A stretch of 64,000 nucleotides of DNA from Nocardia mikamii NBRC 108933 (GTDB lineage Bacteria; Actinomycetota; Actinomycetes; Mycobacteriales; Mycobacteriaceae), in assembly GCF_001613505.1 (NCBI RefSeq), contig NZ_BDCM01000003.1, positions 62,001 through 126,000 of the forward strand, written 5' to 3'. The translations under genes and the position numbers were made by a program. Below the pieces are notes generated by a model that was not told the DNA's origin, ran no database searches, and saw only the letters and a program-made list of their open reading frames with translations. Below, piece after piece: positions 41,401 to 57,054 of this stretch; the stretch's first letter is position 1, and every line of letters begins with the position of its first letter.

Positions 41401-43122
41401 GACTCGGGTCGCGATCAGGGAGTTTCCGCCCAGATCGAAGAAGTCGTCGTCGGCGCCTACCGGCGCGCCCGGGTCGAGCAGCTCGGCGAAGACGCCCGCG
41501 ACCATCTCCTCGAGCGCATTCGCGGGCGCCCGGAACTCCCCCGCGGCCAGCACCGGCGCGGGCAGTGCGGAGCGATCCAGCTTGCCCACCGGCGTCAGCG
41601 GGATTTCGTCGAGCACCATGAGGGTGGTGGGCACCATATGCGTCGGCAGGCTGTGGCCGGCATATGCGATCAGGGTGTCGGGGTCGGCCGCCTGCCCCGC
41701 CGCGGCGTGCACGTAGGAGACCAGAATGGTGGCGCCGGTCGGCAATTCGTGCCCGACCGTGACCGCGAAATCGACCGAGTCGTGGCCGGCCAGGACCGCG
41801 TCGATCTCGCCGAGCTCGATGCGGAAGCCACGGATCTTGACCTGGAAGTCGTTGCGGCCCACGTACTCCAGCTCACCGGCTGCGGTCCACCGGACCAGGT
41901 CGCCGGTGCGGTACAGGCGAGAACCGTCGGGATCGAACGGATCGGCTACGAAACGCGCGGCGGTCAAACCGGGACGCCGGTGGTATCCGCGCGCCACCTG
42001 TGCGCCCTTGATGTACAACTCGCCCACAGCGCCGCGAGGCACCTGTGCCAGTCGTTCGTCCAACACATATTCGGTGATCGCGCGAATCGGGCCGCCGATG
42101 GTCACCGTCTGCCCCGGGACCAACGGCGCGCTGATGTTCGTCATGATGGTCGTCTCGGTGGGGCCGTAACCGTTGAAGAACTCGCGGGTCGCGCCGTCGT
42201 CGCCGATCGGAATCACCCAGCGCCGCACCAACTCCGCGGGGCAGGCCTCACCGCCCGCCACCACCACCCGCAGCGCGTCGAGTCCGGCCGGGTCCACGGA
42301 GGCCAGCGCCGCGGGCGTCACGAAGGCGTGCGTAACCGCTTCGCGGCGAAGCAGACTCGCCAATTCGTCACCACCGAGGACCGAGGGCGCGGCCACCACC
42401 ATCGTCGCCGCGCCGCCCAACGCCAGCAACAGCTCCAACACCGATGCGTCGAATGACGGCGATGCGAAATGCAACGTGCGCGAATCACTTGCGACGCGAT
42501 AGCGCTCACGCTGCTCATCGCAGAAACTCGACAGCCCGGCCTGAGTGACGACGACGCCCTTGGGTTTGCCGGTCGATCCGGAGGTATAGATCACATAGGC
42601 GGGATGTTCGGCGCGCAGCGGACGCAGTCGATCGGCATAGGTGACCGGATCGCCCGGAAATTCCGCGAGGGCGGCGGCGAATTCGGGCGCGTCGACGGTC
42701 AGCCACTCGACCGAGTCCGGCAGATCCGCGGCGACCTGCGCGACCGTCAATCCGAGCTTCGCCCCGGAATCGGTGACCATGTGCGCGACCCGGTCGGCGG
42801 GATAATTGGGATCCACCGGGACGAAGCCGGCGCCGGTTTTGGCGATCGCCCACACCGCGAGTACCGACTCCACCGACCGCGGGATGCCGACCGCGACCAG
42901 ATCCTCGGGACCGAGCCCACGGTCGATGAGCAGGCGGGACAGCCGAGTGGACCGCTCGTCGAGTTCGGCGTAGGTGATCTCGGCCACTGTGGTGGTGGCG
43001 TCGGCGTAGACCAACGCGGTGCCGGTGGGATCGGCCTCGACCGCGGTGGCCATCAGCTGCGGCAGGGTGGTCACACGGGGCCGACGCGTCCGGGCCGGAC
43101 GGGTCCGTGCGGGCCGCGTCAT
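29461..43122 (-). CDS. Giant non-ribosomal peptide synthetase (NRPS-B): A-T-C-A-T-C-A-T-E(dead)-C-A-T-TE
   Basis: A 4,553-residue assembly-line enzyme. In order: an Arg-rich N-terminus (1-16); A (about 20-520) without an upstream C; T (Ser568); C (624-1060, HHIAADGAS); A (1088-1590); T (Ser1630); C (1683-2130, HHIAADASS with Ala for the motif Gly); A (2167-2700); T (LGGDSI, Ser2742); epimerisation-type domain (about 2796-3220) whose HH pair is NG at 2916-2917; C of the type that follows E domains ([19 protein letters not shown] with His3376); A (3697-4180); T (Ser4233); TE (from 4290, GWSLGG with Ser4371, His4519). Specificity codes, read by hand against GrsA, are DALFVGGIM, DVWDFILVS, DLWHLILVS and DIWHFAWVV; I cannot assign any of them. 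It continues the line begun by the gene at 43248-50627. The start at 43122 has GGGACGGC upstream and is coupled to a 19-codon ORF. Confidence 0.95.
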   Translation of the reverse strand: MTRPARTRPARTRRPRVTTLPQLMATAVEADPTGTALVYADATTTVAEITYAELDERSTRLSRLLIDRGLGPEDLVAVGIPRSVESVLAVWAIAKTGAGFVPVDPNYPADRVAHMVTDSGAKLGLTVAQVAADLPDSVEWLTVDAPEFAAALAEFPGDPVTYADRLRPLRAEHPAYVIYTSGSTGKPKGVVVTQAGLSSFCDEQRERYRVASDSRTLHFASPSFDASVLELLLALGGAATMVVAAPSVLGGDELASLLRREAVTHAFVTPAALASVDPAGLDALRVVVAGGEACPAELVRRWVIPIGDDGATREFFNGYGPTETTIMTNISAPLVPGQTVTIGGPIRAITEYVLDERLAQVPRGAVGELYIKGAQVARGYHRRPGLTAARFVADPFDPDGSRLYRTGDLVRWTAAGELEYVGRNDFQVKIRGFRIELGEIDAVLAGHDSVDFAVTVGHELPTGATILVSYVHAAAGQAADPDTLIAYAGHSLPTHMVPTTLMVLDEIPLTPVGKLDRSALPAPVLAAGEFRAPANALEEMVAGVFAELLDPGAPVGADDDFFDLGGNSLIATRVAARLGAAISARVPARLLFEAPTVAQLAQRLEPLAGAGGRLPLVPMPRPEHIPLSLAQQRMWFLNQFDPDSPANNIPFAIRLTGALDVAALQAAVADVIERHETLRTVYPAIDGTGHQVILPAEEAVPDLTPRPVPQDELGGWLATELLAGFDVAVQVPLRIAVAQVGPTDHVIGIVVHHIAADGASIAPFMRDLVAAFLARRNGSRPRWVPLPVQYADYALWQRAVLGDENDPDSIAARQIEYWRKTLAGSAERLDLPFDRPRPQIASGAGAQYRFELDAAIHAELDELAQRTGTSLFMVMHAAFAVLLARASGTDDIVVGTPVAGRGEAELDALVGMFVNTLALRTTVDSGATFEQLLAAVKQTDLGAFSHAELPFERLVEVLDPVRSQAHHPLFQVALFFQNMETPRLQLPGLTVDAVEFDGAIAKFDLQLTVVPRQEGSTPGGLSAMFTYAADLFDEETVAGFADRLVRILRAVGSDAERAVGEIELLDSAEREQILRAWNDTAHPVEPELLLDGYRRAVQRTPGAVALRYEGAELTYAEFDAQVNQLARLLIARGVGPETLVGLAIRRSLDLVVGMYAIITAGGAYVPLDPDHPVERITHILETAEPVCVVTTRADAVPVPAHISLLRLDTMDLSGFDASPVRPEELAATLRPEHPAYVIFTSGSTGRPKGVAVSHSAIHNQIEWMLAAYPLGSGDVYLQKTATTFDVSLWGYFLPLRAGARLVLATHDGHRDPVYIAEMIAAQSVTVTDFVPSMLTVFATQISPGSCPTLADIFVIGEALPPETVDAVRAVSDARIHNLYGPTEAAVSVTYWPVGDERPSVPIGLPQWNTRVYVLDDRLHPVPPGVPGELYLAGAQLARGYVRRPDLTSDRFVADPFDTGARMYRTGDLVRWHAADDIGSGRLDYIGRTDFQVKFRGQRIELGEIETALLALPGVSQAVAVVLGSDLGDQLVAYVVPVPGTTLDPQRLRSVVAHTLPAYMVPSVVTVLDALPLNASGKLDRKALPEPTFGSREFRAPSTPVEEIVAEVFGSVLGIERVGADDDFFALGGNSLIATQVVARLGAAIGSRVPVRTLFEAPVVAGLAASVESQTHRRRGVELGSIERPEALPLSLAQRRMWFLNRFDHADQRAAGTGSAAYNLPFALRLTGNLDVAALSAALDDVVARHEVLRTIYPETANGPVQLVLPVDTRLGLQPEPTPSGLVTDVVYRLATTSFDVTTEVPLRVRLLEVSDLAPGSRRVYILAVVVHHIAADASSMGPLVRDVMTAYVARTSGHAPNWAPLAVQYADFALWQRAVLGDEHQPDSIAAQQISYWQRQLAGLPDVLELPTDRPRPPVANLAGARVDVRIAPEVHAGLVELARAHGATLFMVVHSALAVLLARLSGSDDIAIGSPVAGRGEAELDDLIGMFVNTVVFRTRVEPGESFVDLLVRQRETDLQAFAHADIPFERLVEILNPPRSTAHHPLFQVGLSFQNVARTQLELPGLSVSGLAADLDVSQFDLHVIVSDSYDEDGRAAGIGGFLTYATDLFDASTAAEFAQRLSLLLGAVVADAAVPVGDIDLLTAAGRDRLMELERGPVRAIDTTATLPDLLARSVAANPAAPALVARAMGGEGVELDYAELGRRVNRLARKLISLGVGPESRVGLALRRGIDLVVGMYAVSAAGGAYVPLDPDQPAERTRYILEAADPVCVLATSDVGDLPWSGPAAESTGVVRDWRGRSESIPAARPAGAAGAVVLIDALDLSDIAADPITDADRLAPLRRQHTAYVIFTSGSTGRPKGVAVPHAAIVNQLLWKQAEFELGAEDAVLLKTAATFDLSVWEFWSAAVAGGRLIIAAPDGHRDPEYLNELIAGEGVTTLHVVPSMLEALLTETESAGVVARRATALRRVLAIGEALPAALAQRFAAVHPDVALYNLYGPTEAAVSITSHRVTDRDETSVPIGAPEWNSRAYVLDSRLHPVPVGVAGELYLAGAQLARGYFGRPDLTADRFVADPFASGSRMYRTGDVAAWNSHGELEYRGRTDFQVKVRGFRIELGEIEATLLRLPQLAQAVVVAKSDGRTGHRLVAYLVSADRELDVARVKSALESALPSYMVPAAFVVLDALPLTVNGKLDRAALPDPVLEVKRYRAPRTVAEQVVAEVIGEVLGIERVGLDDDFFALGGDSIVSLQVVARARERGVNFLPREVFSARSVEALAARATVTQVHADERFGELPLLPPAVRMLRLEPSGCAQRAITIDLPADSAADRIDAAISALLQRHPILSARLDRERNVLVVPEEPVAVSLRRFAPGDDTLAIAVRALSEDLDPDTGRGIAFGLVAPDGGDETADAPTSLVAVANGLVVDDTSWRIVADELSHAWAGGHSAPAADYAGPVGVGKALAALADDTVTVAELGWWQKHLAQAPDEVAVDEVDLSDRGRVSLVLTAEGAAAVDAVARAYHATIEDVLLTALALAWAGPTPGTVAEVVGPVVQLSADGRAAIGAESSGTVGGFTLAYPLVVGLDGIDVEQALLGADAAGAAIAQIKELRRAVPGAGIGYGLLRYLNTETEPVLAAAAQGRTAFRYRDLRPAHPHPDTPAGDVLLDITVDAAEDGLLARFDYAATVFTVDEVKEFAGQWVRALGGLAEHGTHPGVGGFTVSDFALVELNQSDIDRLYRRYPAVTDIWPVTPLQSGMLFHALLARASTDVYLMQFVVALGGAVNGQRLHAAAQAVLDRHDNLRVAFAVDGAGNPVQVVLDQVDVPWREIDLGQLPADRVSAELDRIRELDYAERFDMASAPLLRFTLVRTGQDSYQLLVTTHHILLDGWSIPLVMQEVLTVYALGARSRQLPTVRSYGDYLQWLTAQDVEAARTRWRRALAGVDEPTPLAPVDPGREISAGVGEVEFALSSADTAELGRLAATLGVTVNTVVQAAWGLLIGRCTDRDDVVFGATVSGRPPTLSGVETMVGLFLNTIPVRVRLGAEETLSGLLTRLQAEQADLLDFHYLGLSEIQRAVGVEGLFDTLVVFESFPVDEKGLAALGSIDGMRVDGVQSVTGTHYPVTVMVVLDDQLRISLKYLRDVFGAREAEALADRLRYSIDRFVRTPHARVAEVDALLAHEVAELAAHNATDDRRLLDDATLLTLFDAQLARTPQAPAVYFGDTVLTYRELDRRSRDLARELTARGIGPESLVAVAMRRSIELVVGIYAVLRAGAGYVPVDPDHPAERNDFVLANTRPSCVLTTAREGFVTASEVPVVDVTAPRDAGLSAAVRLPRIHPDAVAYVMHTSGSTGRPKGVVITHRQMANQFRWAQRTYPHRTGDVVLHKTPITFDISTWELFWPLHTGAAIAVAEPDGHRDPTYLSRLIDARSVSTVHFVPSMLDAFLDPEGNPAVSQGYPSLRRVFAAGEALSADTARQFAATLPGTDLVNWYGPAEATVVTAWPVSAGAEHAVPIGTPVANTRVHVLDRHLRPVPPGAPGELYVAGVQLARGYMNAAPLTAERFVAHEGGERLYRTGDIVRWRAQADGAAALEYLGRSDFQVKLRGQRIELGEIEAVLARDPAVRHAVVSLVRGASGDRLVAYVVAADGVLDEVSLLARARESLPSYMVPAAVVVLAELPLNASGKLDRKALPVPELSGRPYREPATATEQAVAAVFAEVLELGRVGADDDFFDLGGNSLVATRAISRLRALTGVDVRVQWFFAGATVAALAGRIDASPGTAYDYDAAAEEALGVLLPIRAEGTGTPVFCFHPMYGLAWCYAGLARYIPDRPIFGLQSPALSEGDYLPQSLREMAEEYLRRIRTVQPHGPYRFLGWSLGGVLAHAVATTLQAEGERVESLIMFDSRAEMDIAHFRSTMREALAEIGIGAEALIGAGDSDIRDLSDDAVHQLFEAFGSDMGAFTPERVHRIYRSAVQSAELTTEHRPAVFRGRIEYFTASDNTTDVGDWRKYVDGDVVEYRVEAEHSLMMSPEGVAELGPVLTELLAGRGGPREPGPGSA
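33478..34755 (-). other. Degenerate epimerisation-type domain inside NRPS-B
   Basis: Domain-level feature, approximate boundaries. It follows a T domain with the LGGDSI signature seen before E domains, and keeps [11 protein letters not shown] near its C-terminal part and a VSWRIL-like TSWRIV. The catalytic HHxxxDG reads NGLVVDD (Asn2916, Gly2917 and Asp2922 replace His, His and Gly). Epimerisation chemistry is therefore unlikely. The fold itself appears intact, with no frameshift. Confidence 0.85.
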
Positions 43123-43178
43123 GCCGTCCCGCCCAGCACGTACTTGCCGCTGACCATCCGCCGAACCACGTATTTCAT
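43119..43178 (-). CDS. Short 19-codon ORF translationally coupled to NRPS-B
   Basis: ATG at 43178 with GGCAGG directly upstream opens a 19-codon frame ([19 protein letters not shown]). Its TGA overlaps the NRPS-B start codon as ATGA. It fills half of the 125-bp gap between the two synthetase genes. I do not recognise the peptide. It may be a coupling leader that sets translation of the 4,553-residue protein, or the remnant of a longer gene. It has no TM or signal features. Confidence 0.4.
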   Translation of the reverse strand: MKYVVRRMVSGKYVLGGTA

Positions 43179-43247
43179 CCTGCCTGTCGTCCCCGCATGC
43201 GCCCGCACGGCGCCACGTTTCTCCATCGATCCCGGCCGCACCGCTCG

Positions 43248-50627
<7,380 letters not shown>

Positions 50628-50847
50628 TCGAGTGTCTTCACCTCTCGCGTCCAGCAGGTCCGCACGGTCCAACACCCCCTCGCGCGGTCCGAGCAATCAT
50701 ATAAGGATGGCTGAGCCCCCGGGGCACGGCCGATCTACGGCCGCAACCCGCTGGTTCTCCTAGTTCTCATCGCTGCCAGGGTGCCTCGATGTTGCACCCC
50801 GCGTCGACCTCCGTGACTCTAGTCACAGCCGCACCGGCGGCCGCATG

Positions 50848-51825
50848 TCACAGCCAGCCGCGGCGGATCGCCTGCACGCCGGCCTGGAACCGGGTGCTGG
50901 CACCCAGGCGTTCCAGCAGACTGGCGGTCCGCCGCACCACCGTGCGCCGGGACATGCCCAGCCGCCGGGCGATGGTGTCGTCCGTCGCGCCCAGGCCCAT
51001 CAGGGTCAGGATGGCCCGGTCGCGTTCGTCCAGCGGCTGGTCCGGATTCACCGAGATCGGCGCGGCCAGCGACCACAACACCTCGAAGGTGTGCACGATC
51101 GCGTCCAGCGCCGGGCAGGCCGCGATGCGCAGGCCCATCGGATCGCCGCGGCGTTCGTCGTGATGCAGCATCAGCGCCGCGCGGTCGTCGTCGGCGATGA
51201 TCACCTTGAACGGCGGATCGGGCAGAGTGCGTGCCTGCGCTCCAGCGGTATTGGCCTGCAGCGCGAAGCGCAGCCGATCGGGATCCTGATAGATGGTGTC
51301 CTGATACAGCGTCTGATAGCGCACGCCCGCCGACATCCGCGCCGAGCGCACGTCGACCAGCCGCGCGGCGCGCTCGCCCTCGCACAGATACGGGCCCCGG
51401 TCGATCATCCGGATCCGGCTGCGCGCGGCCCGCTGCAGATCCTCGAATTCGGCGACCACCTCGCGGGCCTCGTACATCGGCACGACCGTGCCGTCGCCGC
51501 GCGTGGTGCGCCGCACCGAGCGGAAGGTCTCGCCGAGCCGGGCCGCGGCCTCGTGCATGCGCACGGTTTCGGCTTGGCGGCGGCGGGATTCGGCTTCCGA
51601 CAGGGCCTCGGGAGCGTGGGCGTCCCAGCGGACGGTGTCGTCGATCTCGATGCGGACCACGGCCTGCATTTCGCAGAGTGTGTCCAGCGCGGCCGCGACG
51701 GCCTCGCGCGAGCACTCCAGATATTGCGCCAGTTCCGACAGGCTGGACCGCGGATGCTGCACCAGAGCTGTGTAGGTGCGGCCGTGCAAGGATCCGGAAT
51801 CGAACAGCTCGTGCAAACCAGTCAA
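50848..51825 (-). CDS. TrmB/LuxR-like helix-turn-helix regulator
   Basis: A regulator of about 325 residues. The N-terminal 60 residues look like a TrmB/winged-helix domain (SLSELAQYLECSREAVAAAL), and the middle part (about 130-260) resembles the TrmB-associated sensor region. The C-terminus carries a LuxR-type HTH (ILTLMGLGATDDTIARRLGM, then SRRTVVRRTASLLERLGAST). No receiver-domain Asp or ATPase motif is present. The start is uncertain: TTG 51825 after a G-rich ribosome-binding-like run, or GTG 51897 overlapping the M23 gene. It ends 220 bp before NRPS-A on the same strand and is the best candidate for a pathway regulator of the synthetases, though this is position-based inference. Confidence 0.8.
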   Translation of the reverse strand: MTGLHELFDSGSLHGRTYTALVQHPRSSLSELAQYLECSREAVAAALDTLCEMQAVVRIEIDDTVRWDAHAPEALSEAESRRRQAETVRMHEAAARLGETFRSVRRTTRGDGTVVPMYEAREVVAEFEDLQRAARSRIRMIDRGPYLCEGERAARLVDVRSARMSAGVRYQTLYQDTIYQDPDRLRFALQANTAGAQARTLPDPPFKVIIADDDRAALMLHHDERRGDPMGLRIAACPALDAIVHTFEVLWSLAAPISVNPDQPLDERDRAILTLMGLGATDDTIARRLGMSRRTVVRRTASLLERLGASTRFQAGVQAIRRGWL

Positions 51826-51878
51826 TGCATCAACCCCCCGCGGCCGGCCGAGCCGGGCGGCCGACGACAGCGCGGGCG

Positions 51879-52751
51879 CTATTCGCCCGCCCCCCACGAC
51901 TGCTGGGACAGGACGACGCCCTTGCTCGCCAGATAGGGAGCCGGATCGATCTTGACGTCGCTGGGATCCCAGATCTCCAGATGCAGGTGCGGACCGGTGG
52001 AGTTGCCGCGGTTGCCGACGGTGGCGATCACGTCACCGGCGTTCACCCGCTGGCCGACGTGGGTGAGGATGTCGTTGACGTGGCCGTACACCGCGGTGGT
52101 GCCGTCGTCCTGCTTCACCCGGACCCACAGCCCGAAGCCCGAGGCGGGACCGGCGTCGATCACCGTGCCGTTCTCCACCGAATGAATAGGAGTACCGATC
52201 GAATCGGCGAAGTCGACCCCGTAATGCATGGCGCCCCACCGGGATCCGAATCCGGAACTCACGACCCCGGCCACCGGCCGCACGGCCTGGGCCGGCGCGA
52301 GCTGCTGCTGAATACCCTTCAGCACCTCTTCGGCGTGCGAGAGCGGGCCGGCGACCTCGGGCGGCAGATTCTGCAGACCGAACGGGGCGGGCGCGGGCGC
52401 GGCCACCGGCTGAGCCTGCGGCGCGGCGGGAGTCTCGGCGGCGACCGGGGCGGCGACGGGTGCGGCCTGCTCGGCCTCGTGCGCGGGTTCGGAGGCCGAC
52501 TTCAGCGCGACCGGTTCGGGGGTGTCGTTGTGGCCGCCGGGCAACAGCGGCGCGGCGTGCGCGAACTGGGTGGCGGTGCCGATCAGCGCACCGGTCGCGA
52601 CCGCGGCGCTGGCGGCGAGCTTCATCCGGTCGCCGGTGCGCGGCTGGGCACGATGGCGAGTGGGACGCTCGGCCGCGCCGCTACCGGCGGAGATGTCACC
52701 GAGCAGGTCCTGAACGGATACGGAACTGGATGTCTCACGGTGCTGCGGCAA
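51879..52751 (-). CDS. Secreted M23-family (LytM-like) peptidase
   Basis: A 290-residue cell-wall endopeptidase-like protein. A basic N-terminal region and a hydrophobic segment near residues 44-66 (LAASAAVATGALIGTATQFA) suggest export after a long cytoplasmic leader. A Pro/Ala-rich linker (about 75-135) leads to the M23 domain with HYGVDF (His176, Asp180) and GPHLHLE (His255, His257), the zinc ligands and catalytic His, so the enzyme appears active. The start is TTG at 52751 with AGGA upstream. It shares a strand with the LuxR-like regulator but is not obviously part of the NRPS pathway. Confidence 0.88.
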   Translation of the reverse strand: MPQHRETSSSVSVQDLLGDISAGSGAAERPTRHRAQPRTGDRMKLAASAAVATGALIGTATQFAHAAPLLPGGHNDTPEPVALKSASEPAHEAEQAAPVAAPVAAETPAAPQAQPVAAPAPAPFGLQNLPPEVAGPLSHAEEVLKGIQQQLAPAQAVRPVAGVVSSGFGSRWGAMHYGVDFADSIGTPIHSVENGTVIDAGPASGFGLWVRVKQDDGTTAVYGHVNDILTHVGQRVNAGDVIATVGNRGNSTGPHLHLEIWDPSDVKIDPAPYLASKGVVLSQQSWGAGE

Positions 52752-52907
52752 GGCTGGTCCTAGCGTCGATCAACTCGGCGGCGACGCCGGACGAAACCTG
52801 ACATTCGGTAACGATTCGGCATCTGTTGTGACGGAAACTGTACTCCGTCGTGACCTTTTCGCAACCTCCCCGGCGGAATTCGCAGGTGGAAGGCTGATCT
52901 TGGTCCC

Positions 52908-53996
52908 GTGGGCACCGTTACCGAGGTCCGGGGCCGGGTTCAGACTGAGGGGGTGATCCTCGACAACGTGCGCACCCCGATCGTGCTGGCGCCGATGGCC
53001 GGCGGCCCGTCCACCCCGGAACTCGCCGCCGCTGTCGGCAACGCGGGCGGCCTGGGATTCCTCGCCGCCGGATATCTGAGCGCCACCGATACCGCCGCGC
53101 GCGTCGCGGCGCTGCGCGAGCTGACCGAGACCCCCTTTGGAGTGAATCTGTTCGTTCCGGGCACGCCCACACCGCCGGAACACTTCGCGGCCTACCTCGA
53201 CCGGCTGGCCCGCCGTTTCCCGCTCGGCGAGGCGCGGTTCGACGCCGACGCCTGGGACGAGAAGCTCGATCTGCTCACCGCCGAGCCGGTCGCGGTGGTC
53301 TCGTGCACGTTCGGCTGCCCGTCGGAGGCCGAGATCGAGCGCCTGCATCGCGCCGGAACCGAGGTCTGGGTCACGGTGACCTCGGTACCCGAGGCCCGGG
53401 TCGCCGCCGAGACGGGTGCGGATGTCCTCGTCGCCCAGGGCGCGGAGGGTGGCGGGCATCGCGGCGGTTTCGCCGACCGGCCCGAGGAGGACGGCGCCGA
53501 TCCCCTCACCACTCTGGCGCTGGTGCAACTGGTGCGCGCCACGGTCGACACGCCCGTGGTCGCGGCCGGCGGCATCGCCACCGGCGCGGGTATCGCCGCG
53601 GTCCTCGCCGCCGGCGCCGCGGCCGCACAACTGGGCACGGCCTTCCTCCGCTGCCCGGAGGCGGGCACCTCGGCACTGCACCGCGATGCGCTCGCGATCG
53701 AGACGCCCACCATGCTGACCCGCGCCTTCAGCGGCCGCCGGGCCCGTGGGCTGCGCAATCAATTCATTCTCGACAATCCCGACGCGCCCGCGGCCTACCC
53801 TGAAATCCATTACGCCACCGGACCGTTGCGCGCGCAGGCCCGCGCCGCCGGCAACCCCGACGCGGTGAACCTGTGGGCCGGGCAGGCGCATACCCTCGCC
53901 GACGCCGTTCCGGCCGCCGACCTGGTGCGCACGCTCACGGAGGAAACGAAAGCCGCTCTGCAATCGGCACTTTCGCGACCATTCGGGTCTTGTTGA
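52908..53996 (+). CDS. Nitronate monooxygenase / FMN-dependent oxidoreductase
   Basis: A TIM-barrel flavoprotein of up to 362 residues from the nitronate monooxygenase (2-nitropropane dioxygenase) family. Motifs are PIVLAPMAGGPSTPELAAAV at the N-terminus, GADVLVAQGAEGGGHRGGF (FMN phosphate region with the family His) and VVAAGGIATGAGIAAVLAAG. The family oxidises alkyl nitronates, which detoxifies nitro compounds such as propionate 3-nitronate. The start is uncertain: GTG 52908, or GTG 52953 (MILDNVRTP), which begins at the usual family N-terminus but has its G-run too close for a ribosome-binding site. Confidence 0.88.
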   Translation: MGTVTEVRGRVQTEGVILDNVRTPIVLAPMAGGPSTPELAAAVGNAGGLGFLAAGYLSATDTAARVAALRELTETPFGVNLFVPGTPTPPEHFAAYLDRLARRFPLGEARFDADAWDEKLDLLTAEPVAVVSCTFGCPSEAEIERLHRAGTEVWVTVTSVPEARVAAETGADVLVAQGAEGGGHRGGFADRPEEDGADPLTTLALVQLVRATVDTPVVAAGGIATGAGIAAVLAAGAAAAQLGTAFLRCPEAGTSALHRDALAIETPTMLTRAFSGRRARGLRNQFILDNPDAPAAYPEIHYATGPLRAQARAAGNPDAVNLWAGQAHTLADAVPAADLVRTLTEETKAALQSALSRPFGSC

Positions 53997-54016
53997 CAAC
54001 GTTTGTCGTTTAGACT
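53988..54016 (+). promoter_or_regulatory. Promoter with embedded dyad for the SCO5389-family gene
   Basis: TAGACT (54011-54016) suits a -10, with TCTTGT 17 bp upstream as a weak -35. Between them lies the perfect dyad GACAA-CGT-TTGTC (53995-54007), positioned to act as an operator. The predicted start of transcription is about 32 nt before the ATG at 54054. Confidence 0.5.
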
Positions 54017-54053
54017 CGTGGGACATCACCCGCCATCCCACGAGGAGAGCGTC

Positions 54054-54446
54054 ATGTCATTGGATGTCCCAGCCGCACTGCTCGAACGCGCCGAAAGCGG
54101 TCCGGTCAGCGACGAGGAATTCGTCGAATGCGTTCGCACCTCACTGCCCTACGCCTACGAGGTCGTCAGCCGGGTGGCCGCCGACCTGCGTTCCGGCACA
54201 GCAGAATTCGCGGACAATCAGGTTCCCCCGCCGGACGAGACAGCCCGCGGCCAACTGCTGCGCGCGATGGCGTCCGATTCGATTCGCGGCAGCCTGGAGC
54301 GGCATTTCGGCATCAAGCTCGCCTTCCAGAACTGCCATCGGGTGGCGGCCTTCCCGCTGTCGGCCGTCGGTGGCGACACCTACTCCACCTTCATCTCCAC
54401 CCGCGCTCAACTGCTCAATCAGAGCCCGGAACTGCGTAACTGCTGA
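54054..54446 (+). CDS. SCO5389-family conserved protein, function unknown
   Basis: A 130-residue soluble protein that I recognise as the actinobacterial SCO5389 family. Marker segments are SDEEFVECVRTSLPYAYEVV, FADNQVPPPDETARGQLLRA and SIRGSLERHFGIKLAFQNCH. It has no signal peptide or TM. The C-terminus LLNQSPELRNC ends in Cys, which is conserved in the relatives I recall. No biochemical function is known to me. ATG 54054 is preceded by GAGGAGAG, and a probable regulated promoter lies upstream. Confidence 0.85.
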   Translation: MSLDVPAALLERAESGPVSDEEFVECVRTSLPYAYEVVSRVAADLRSGTAEFADNQVPPPDETARGQLLRAMASDSIRGSLERHFGIKLAFQNCHRVAAFPLSAVGGDTYSTFISTRAQLLNQSPELRNC

Positions 54447-54457
54447 GCCGTACGGTT

Positions 54458-54483
54458 CCGGCGCCGGCGGTGTCCGGCGCCGG
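54458..54483. terminator. Bidirectional terminator between convergent genes
   Basis: A perfect 10-bp inverted repeat CCGGCGCCGG (54458-54467 and 54474-54483) with a 6-nt loop sits 12 bp after the SCO5389-family stop and 9 bp from the convergent acyl-CoA ligase stop. Confidence 0.7.
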
Positions 54484-54491
54484 GACCGGCG

Positions 54492-56126
54492 TTACGCTCC
54501 GGCGCCCTCGCCCCACTCCCGCAGCCGCCGTTTGAGGACCTTCCCGGTGGGGTTGCGCGGCAGTTCGTCGATGAACACCACGTCGCGAGGCACCTTGTAG
54601 CGCGCGAGGTTGGCCTTCACATGCGCCCTGATCTCCTCCGCGCCGAGGGCTTCGGTGGTGCGGACGACGAAAGCCACCAGCCGGGCGCCGTATTCGTCGT
54701 CGGGTACTCCGATGACCGCGGCCTCGCGCACGTCCGGATGTGCGTCGAGCAATTCCTCGACCTCGGCCGGGAACACGTTCTCCCCGCCGGAGACGATCAT
54801 GTCGTCGTCCCGTCCGTCGATGAAAAGCCTTCCGGCCGAATCGAAATGGCCGATATCGCCGGTGGACATCAGGCCGCGGATCCGCTCCTTACCGCCGCCA
54901 CCGGTATAGCCGTCGAAGGGAATCGCGTTGCGGACGAAGATCCGCCCGGCCGTCCCGGACGGTACGGGCTCGCCCCGCTCGTCGAGGATCTCGACCACAG
55001 CGCCCATCACCGGTGACCCCACGCATCCCGGCTCTTCCGCCAGATCCTCCGGCGTGGCGATGGTGGCGTAGGCGACCTCGGTGGATCCGTACAGGTTGTA
55101 GACGACCGGCCCGAACGCGGCGGTCACGCGCCGGCACAGCTCGGCGCCGAGCTGCGATCCGGCGACGAAAACGATGCGCAGCGCCGACAGATCCCGCTCG
55201 CGCACCGCCTGCGGACCCGATTCGACCATGCGCGCGAGCATCACCGGCACCACGATCAGCGCGGTCGCACGGTGCTCGGCCATACTGTCGATCACCCGCT
55301 GCGGATCGAATCGCCGCCGGATCACCAACGTCGAGCCGAAGCCGATGGCCAGCAACGACATTGCGAAACCGAGGGTGTGGAACAGCGGTGCCGGACATTC
55401 GGTCACCTCACGGGTCCGGAACGGCACCTTGCTGAGAATCGCGCCCAGCGGTTCCAGGGAACGCGGCTCCGATCGCGGCGCACCCTTGGGCGTGCCGGTG
55501 GTGCCGCTGGTCAACAGGATGATCTTGGCGCCGGAACGCGAGATCGGCGGCGTGGCGGGCGAGCCGGCGGTGATCAGCGACTCCAGGCTGGAGGTGTGCC
55601 CGGTCTCCGACCACGCCCGATAGGCCCCGCGCCGAGGGCTCAGATCGCCGAGGATGGATTCGTACTCCTCGTCGTACACCAGCAGATCGGCGCCCTCGCG
55701 GGCCGCCACATCCCGCAGTTGCGGCCCGGCGAAGTCGGTGTTCAACAAGATGATCCGGGCCCCGCACTTGGCCGCGGCGAAGACCGCGTCGAGCAGGCCG
55801 CGGTGGTTGCGGGCCAGAATCGCCACACCCTCACCGGTGCGCAGTCCGCGTTTGCGCCATTCGTTGGCCAGCCGGTTGGAGCGGTCCTCGAGTTCGCGGT
55901 AGCTGAGCGTACCGAGTTCGTCGATCACCGCGGCGCGATCGCCGTAGCGGGCGGCGGCCAGCCGCAGCAGCGCGGGCAGCGCACCGTGCCGGAGCAACGC
56001 GTCGCCCGCGGACAGCACCGTCAACGGCGAGTCGAATCCGACCACGCCACTGCCGACCGCGAGCCGCAGATATTCCAGTTCGGCCCACGCCCGCGCGATC
56101 ACCGTGCGTAACAGATTCACCGTCAT
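54492..56126 (-). CDS. Fatty-acid-CoA ligase (FadD-type, AMP-binding)
   Basis: A 544-residue member of the ANL superfamily that activates a carboxylic acid as acyl-AMP and then acyl-CoA. The ATP-binding loop is ILLTSGTTGTPKGA near residue 210; later motifs are VYNLYGSTE, STGDIGHF, DGRDDDMIVSGGENVFPAEV and NPTGKVLKR with the catalytic Lys. A 60-residue N-terminal extension (MTVNLLRTVIARAWAELEYL) resembles mycobacterial FadD2-like proteins and may be membrane-associated. Chain length is not predictable. The gene is monocistronic and convergent with the SCO5389-family gene. Confidence 0.9.
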   Translation of the reverse strand: MTVNLLRTVIARAWAELEYLRLAVGSGVVGFDSPLTVLSAGDALLRHGALPALLRLAAARYGDRAAVIDELGTLSYRELEDRSNRLANEWRKRGLRTGEGVAILARNHRGLLDAVFAAAKCGARIILLNTDFAGPQLRDVAAREGADLLVYDEEYESILGDLSPRRGAYRAWSETGHTSSLESLITAGSPATPPISRSGAKIILLTSGTTGTPKGAPRSEPRSLEPLGAILSKVPFRTREVTECPAPLFHTLGFAMSLLAIGFGSTLVIRRRFDPQRVIDSMAEHRATALIVVPVMLARMVESGPQAVRERDLSALRIVFVAGSQLGAELCRRVTAAFGPVVYNLYGSTEVAYATIATPEDLAEEPGCVGSPVMGAVVEILDERGEPVPSGTAGRIFVRNAIPFDGYTGGGGKERIRGLMSTGDIGHFDSAGRLFIDGRDDDMIVSGGENVFPAEVEELLDAHPDVREAAVIGVPDDEYGARLVAFVVRTTEALGAEEIRAHVKANLARYKVPRDVVFIDELPRNPTGKVLKRRLREWGEGAGA

Positions 56127-56386
56127 GCTCGAATCCCCCTGCCGCGCCGACTGTCTCGCATCGGATGGCGGTGCACGCCCATTACGCCGGACCTCTCTGT
56201 CCCCGCCCGGTGAGGCGGGGTCCGCGAGGAGGCAACGGCTGCGTGGCCACGCGGGCTCCCCTGTCGGGCGCTACAACACCGCCTCTTCGACGGTACGCGC
56301 CCTCACCGTAACCCCACGGCGCACCGTCGGTCGACCGGCAGCGGCCGACCGCGGCTGTGCGGGCAGAATCGCTACTGCCCGAGTCG

Positions 56387-56872
56387 TTACTTTCCGTGTG
56401 CGCGCAACTGGTACAGCCCCCGAGTCTCGGCGACGACCACGCCGTCGGCGTCGGTCACGGTGGCCTCGAGGGTGAAGTCGGCCTTGCCGTTGGCCTCGGC
56501 GTCGGCGATCACCCGGGCGATCTCCTCCTCCGAGAGCGAAGCCTGGGCCCGCACATCGGTTTTCGCCGGCTTGCGGAAGAAGATCTGCAGGTCCTTCACC
56601 AGCGGGTAGTACTTGGCGCTGTCGAAGGTGGCGATCGGAATGGCGCCGCCGAGAATTTCCGCGACGGTGAACAGCACGCCGGCGTACATGACGCCGAAGT
56701 GGTTGCCGTTGCCCTCGATCGGCACGGTGGTGGCGGCGAATCCGGGCCGCACCTCGAGCGCCTGCACACCCATCTTGTGCGCGATCGGGATGGTGAACTC
56801 CAGCGCGCCGTTCACCACATCCGCGAAGGCGGGGGTGTCGTTGTTCGTCTCGGCGCTGCTCGTCTCGGTCAT
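56387..56872 (-). CDS. DUF4442/YiiD-like hot-dog fold thioesterase-like protein
   Basis: A 161-residue hot-dog protein. The segment NHFGVMYAGVLFTVAEILGG is the central helix with the Asn/His-Gly pattern of PaaI-like and DUF4442 proteins, and YYPLVKDLQIFFRKPAKTDV follows. A role in acyl-CoA hydrolysis or binding is plausible, and both flanking genes are acyl-CoA ligases. I start at ATG 56872, with AAAGGG upstream, rather than at a longer frame that adds 24 residues. It belongs to the same superfamily as the gene at 15744 but is not closely similar to it. Confidence 0.8.
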   Translation of the reverse strand: MTETSSAETNNDTPAFADVVNGALEFTIPIAHKMGVQALEVRPGFAATTVPIEGNGNHFGVMYAGVLFTVAEILGGAIPIATFDSAKYYPLVKDLQIFFRKPAKTDVRAQASLSEEEIARVIADAEANGKADFTLEATVTDADGVVVAETRGLYQLRAHGK

Positions 56873-56997
56873 CGCCAACCCTTTCTGCACGTGATCGGAC
56901 GCCCACCGGACGCCGGTGCTCAGCCTACGACACCTTGTTGACATAGCGCCAACAGGTCCCTCCGGCCGACCGGCGCCGGTGTCCGCGACCCGTTCGC

Positions 56998-57036
56998 ACC
57001 GCAGCCGCGACCGGATGTTCCGGCCGCGGCTGCGGT
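56998..57036 (-). terminator. Hairpin terminator after the second FadD gene
   Basis: Arms CCGCAGCCGCG-A-CCGG and CCGG-C-CGCGGCTGCGG form a long stem with one mismatch and a 5-nt loop, 19 bp after the ligase stop codon. Confidence 0.65.
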
Positions 57037-57054
57037 ACTTCGTGACGCTCTACT

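Noticed and set aside
40285..42456. A 723-codon plus-strand frame, and similar ones at 30763-33357, 33361-34752 and 36880-38376
   Set aside because: They are antisense shadows of NRPS-B with the same compositional signature and no motif.
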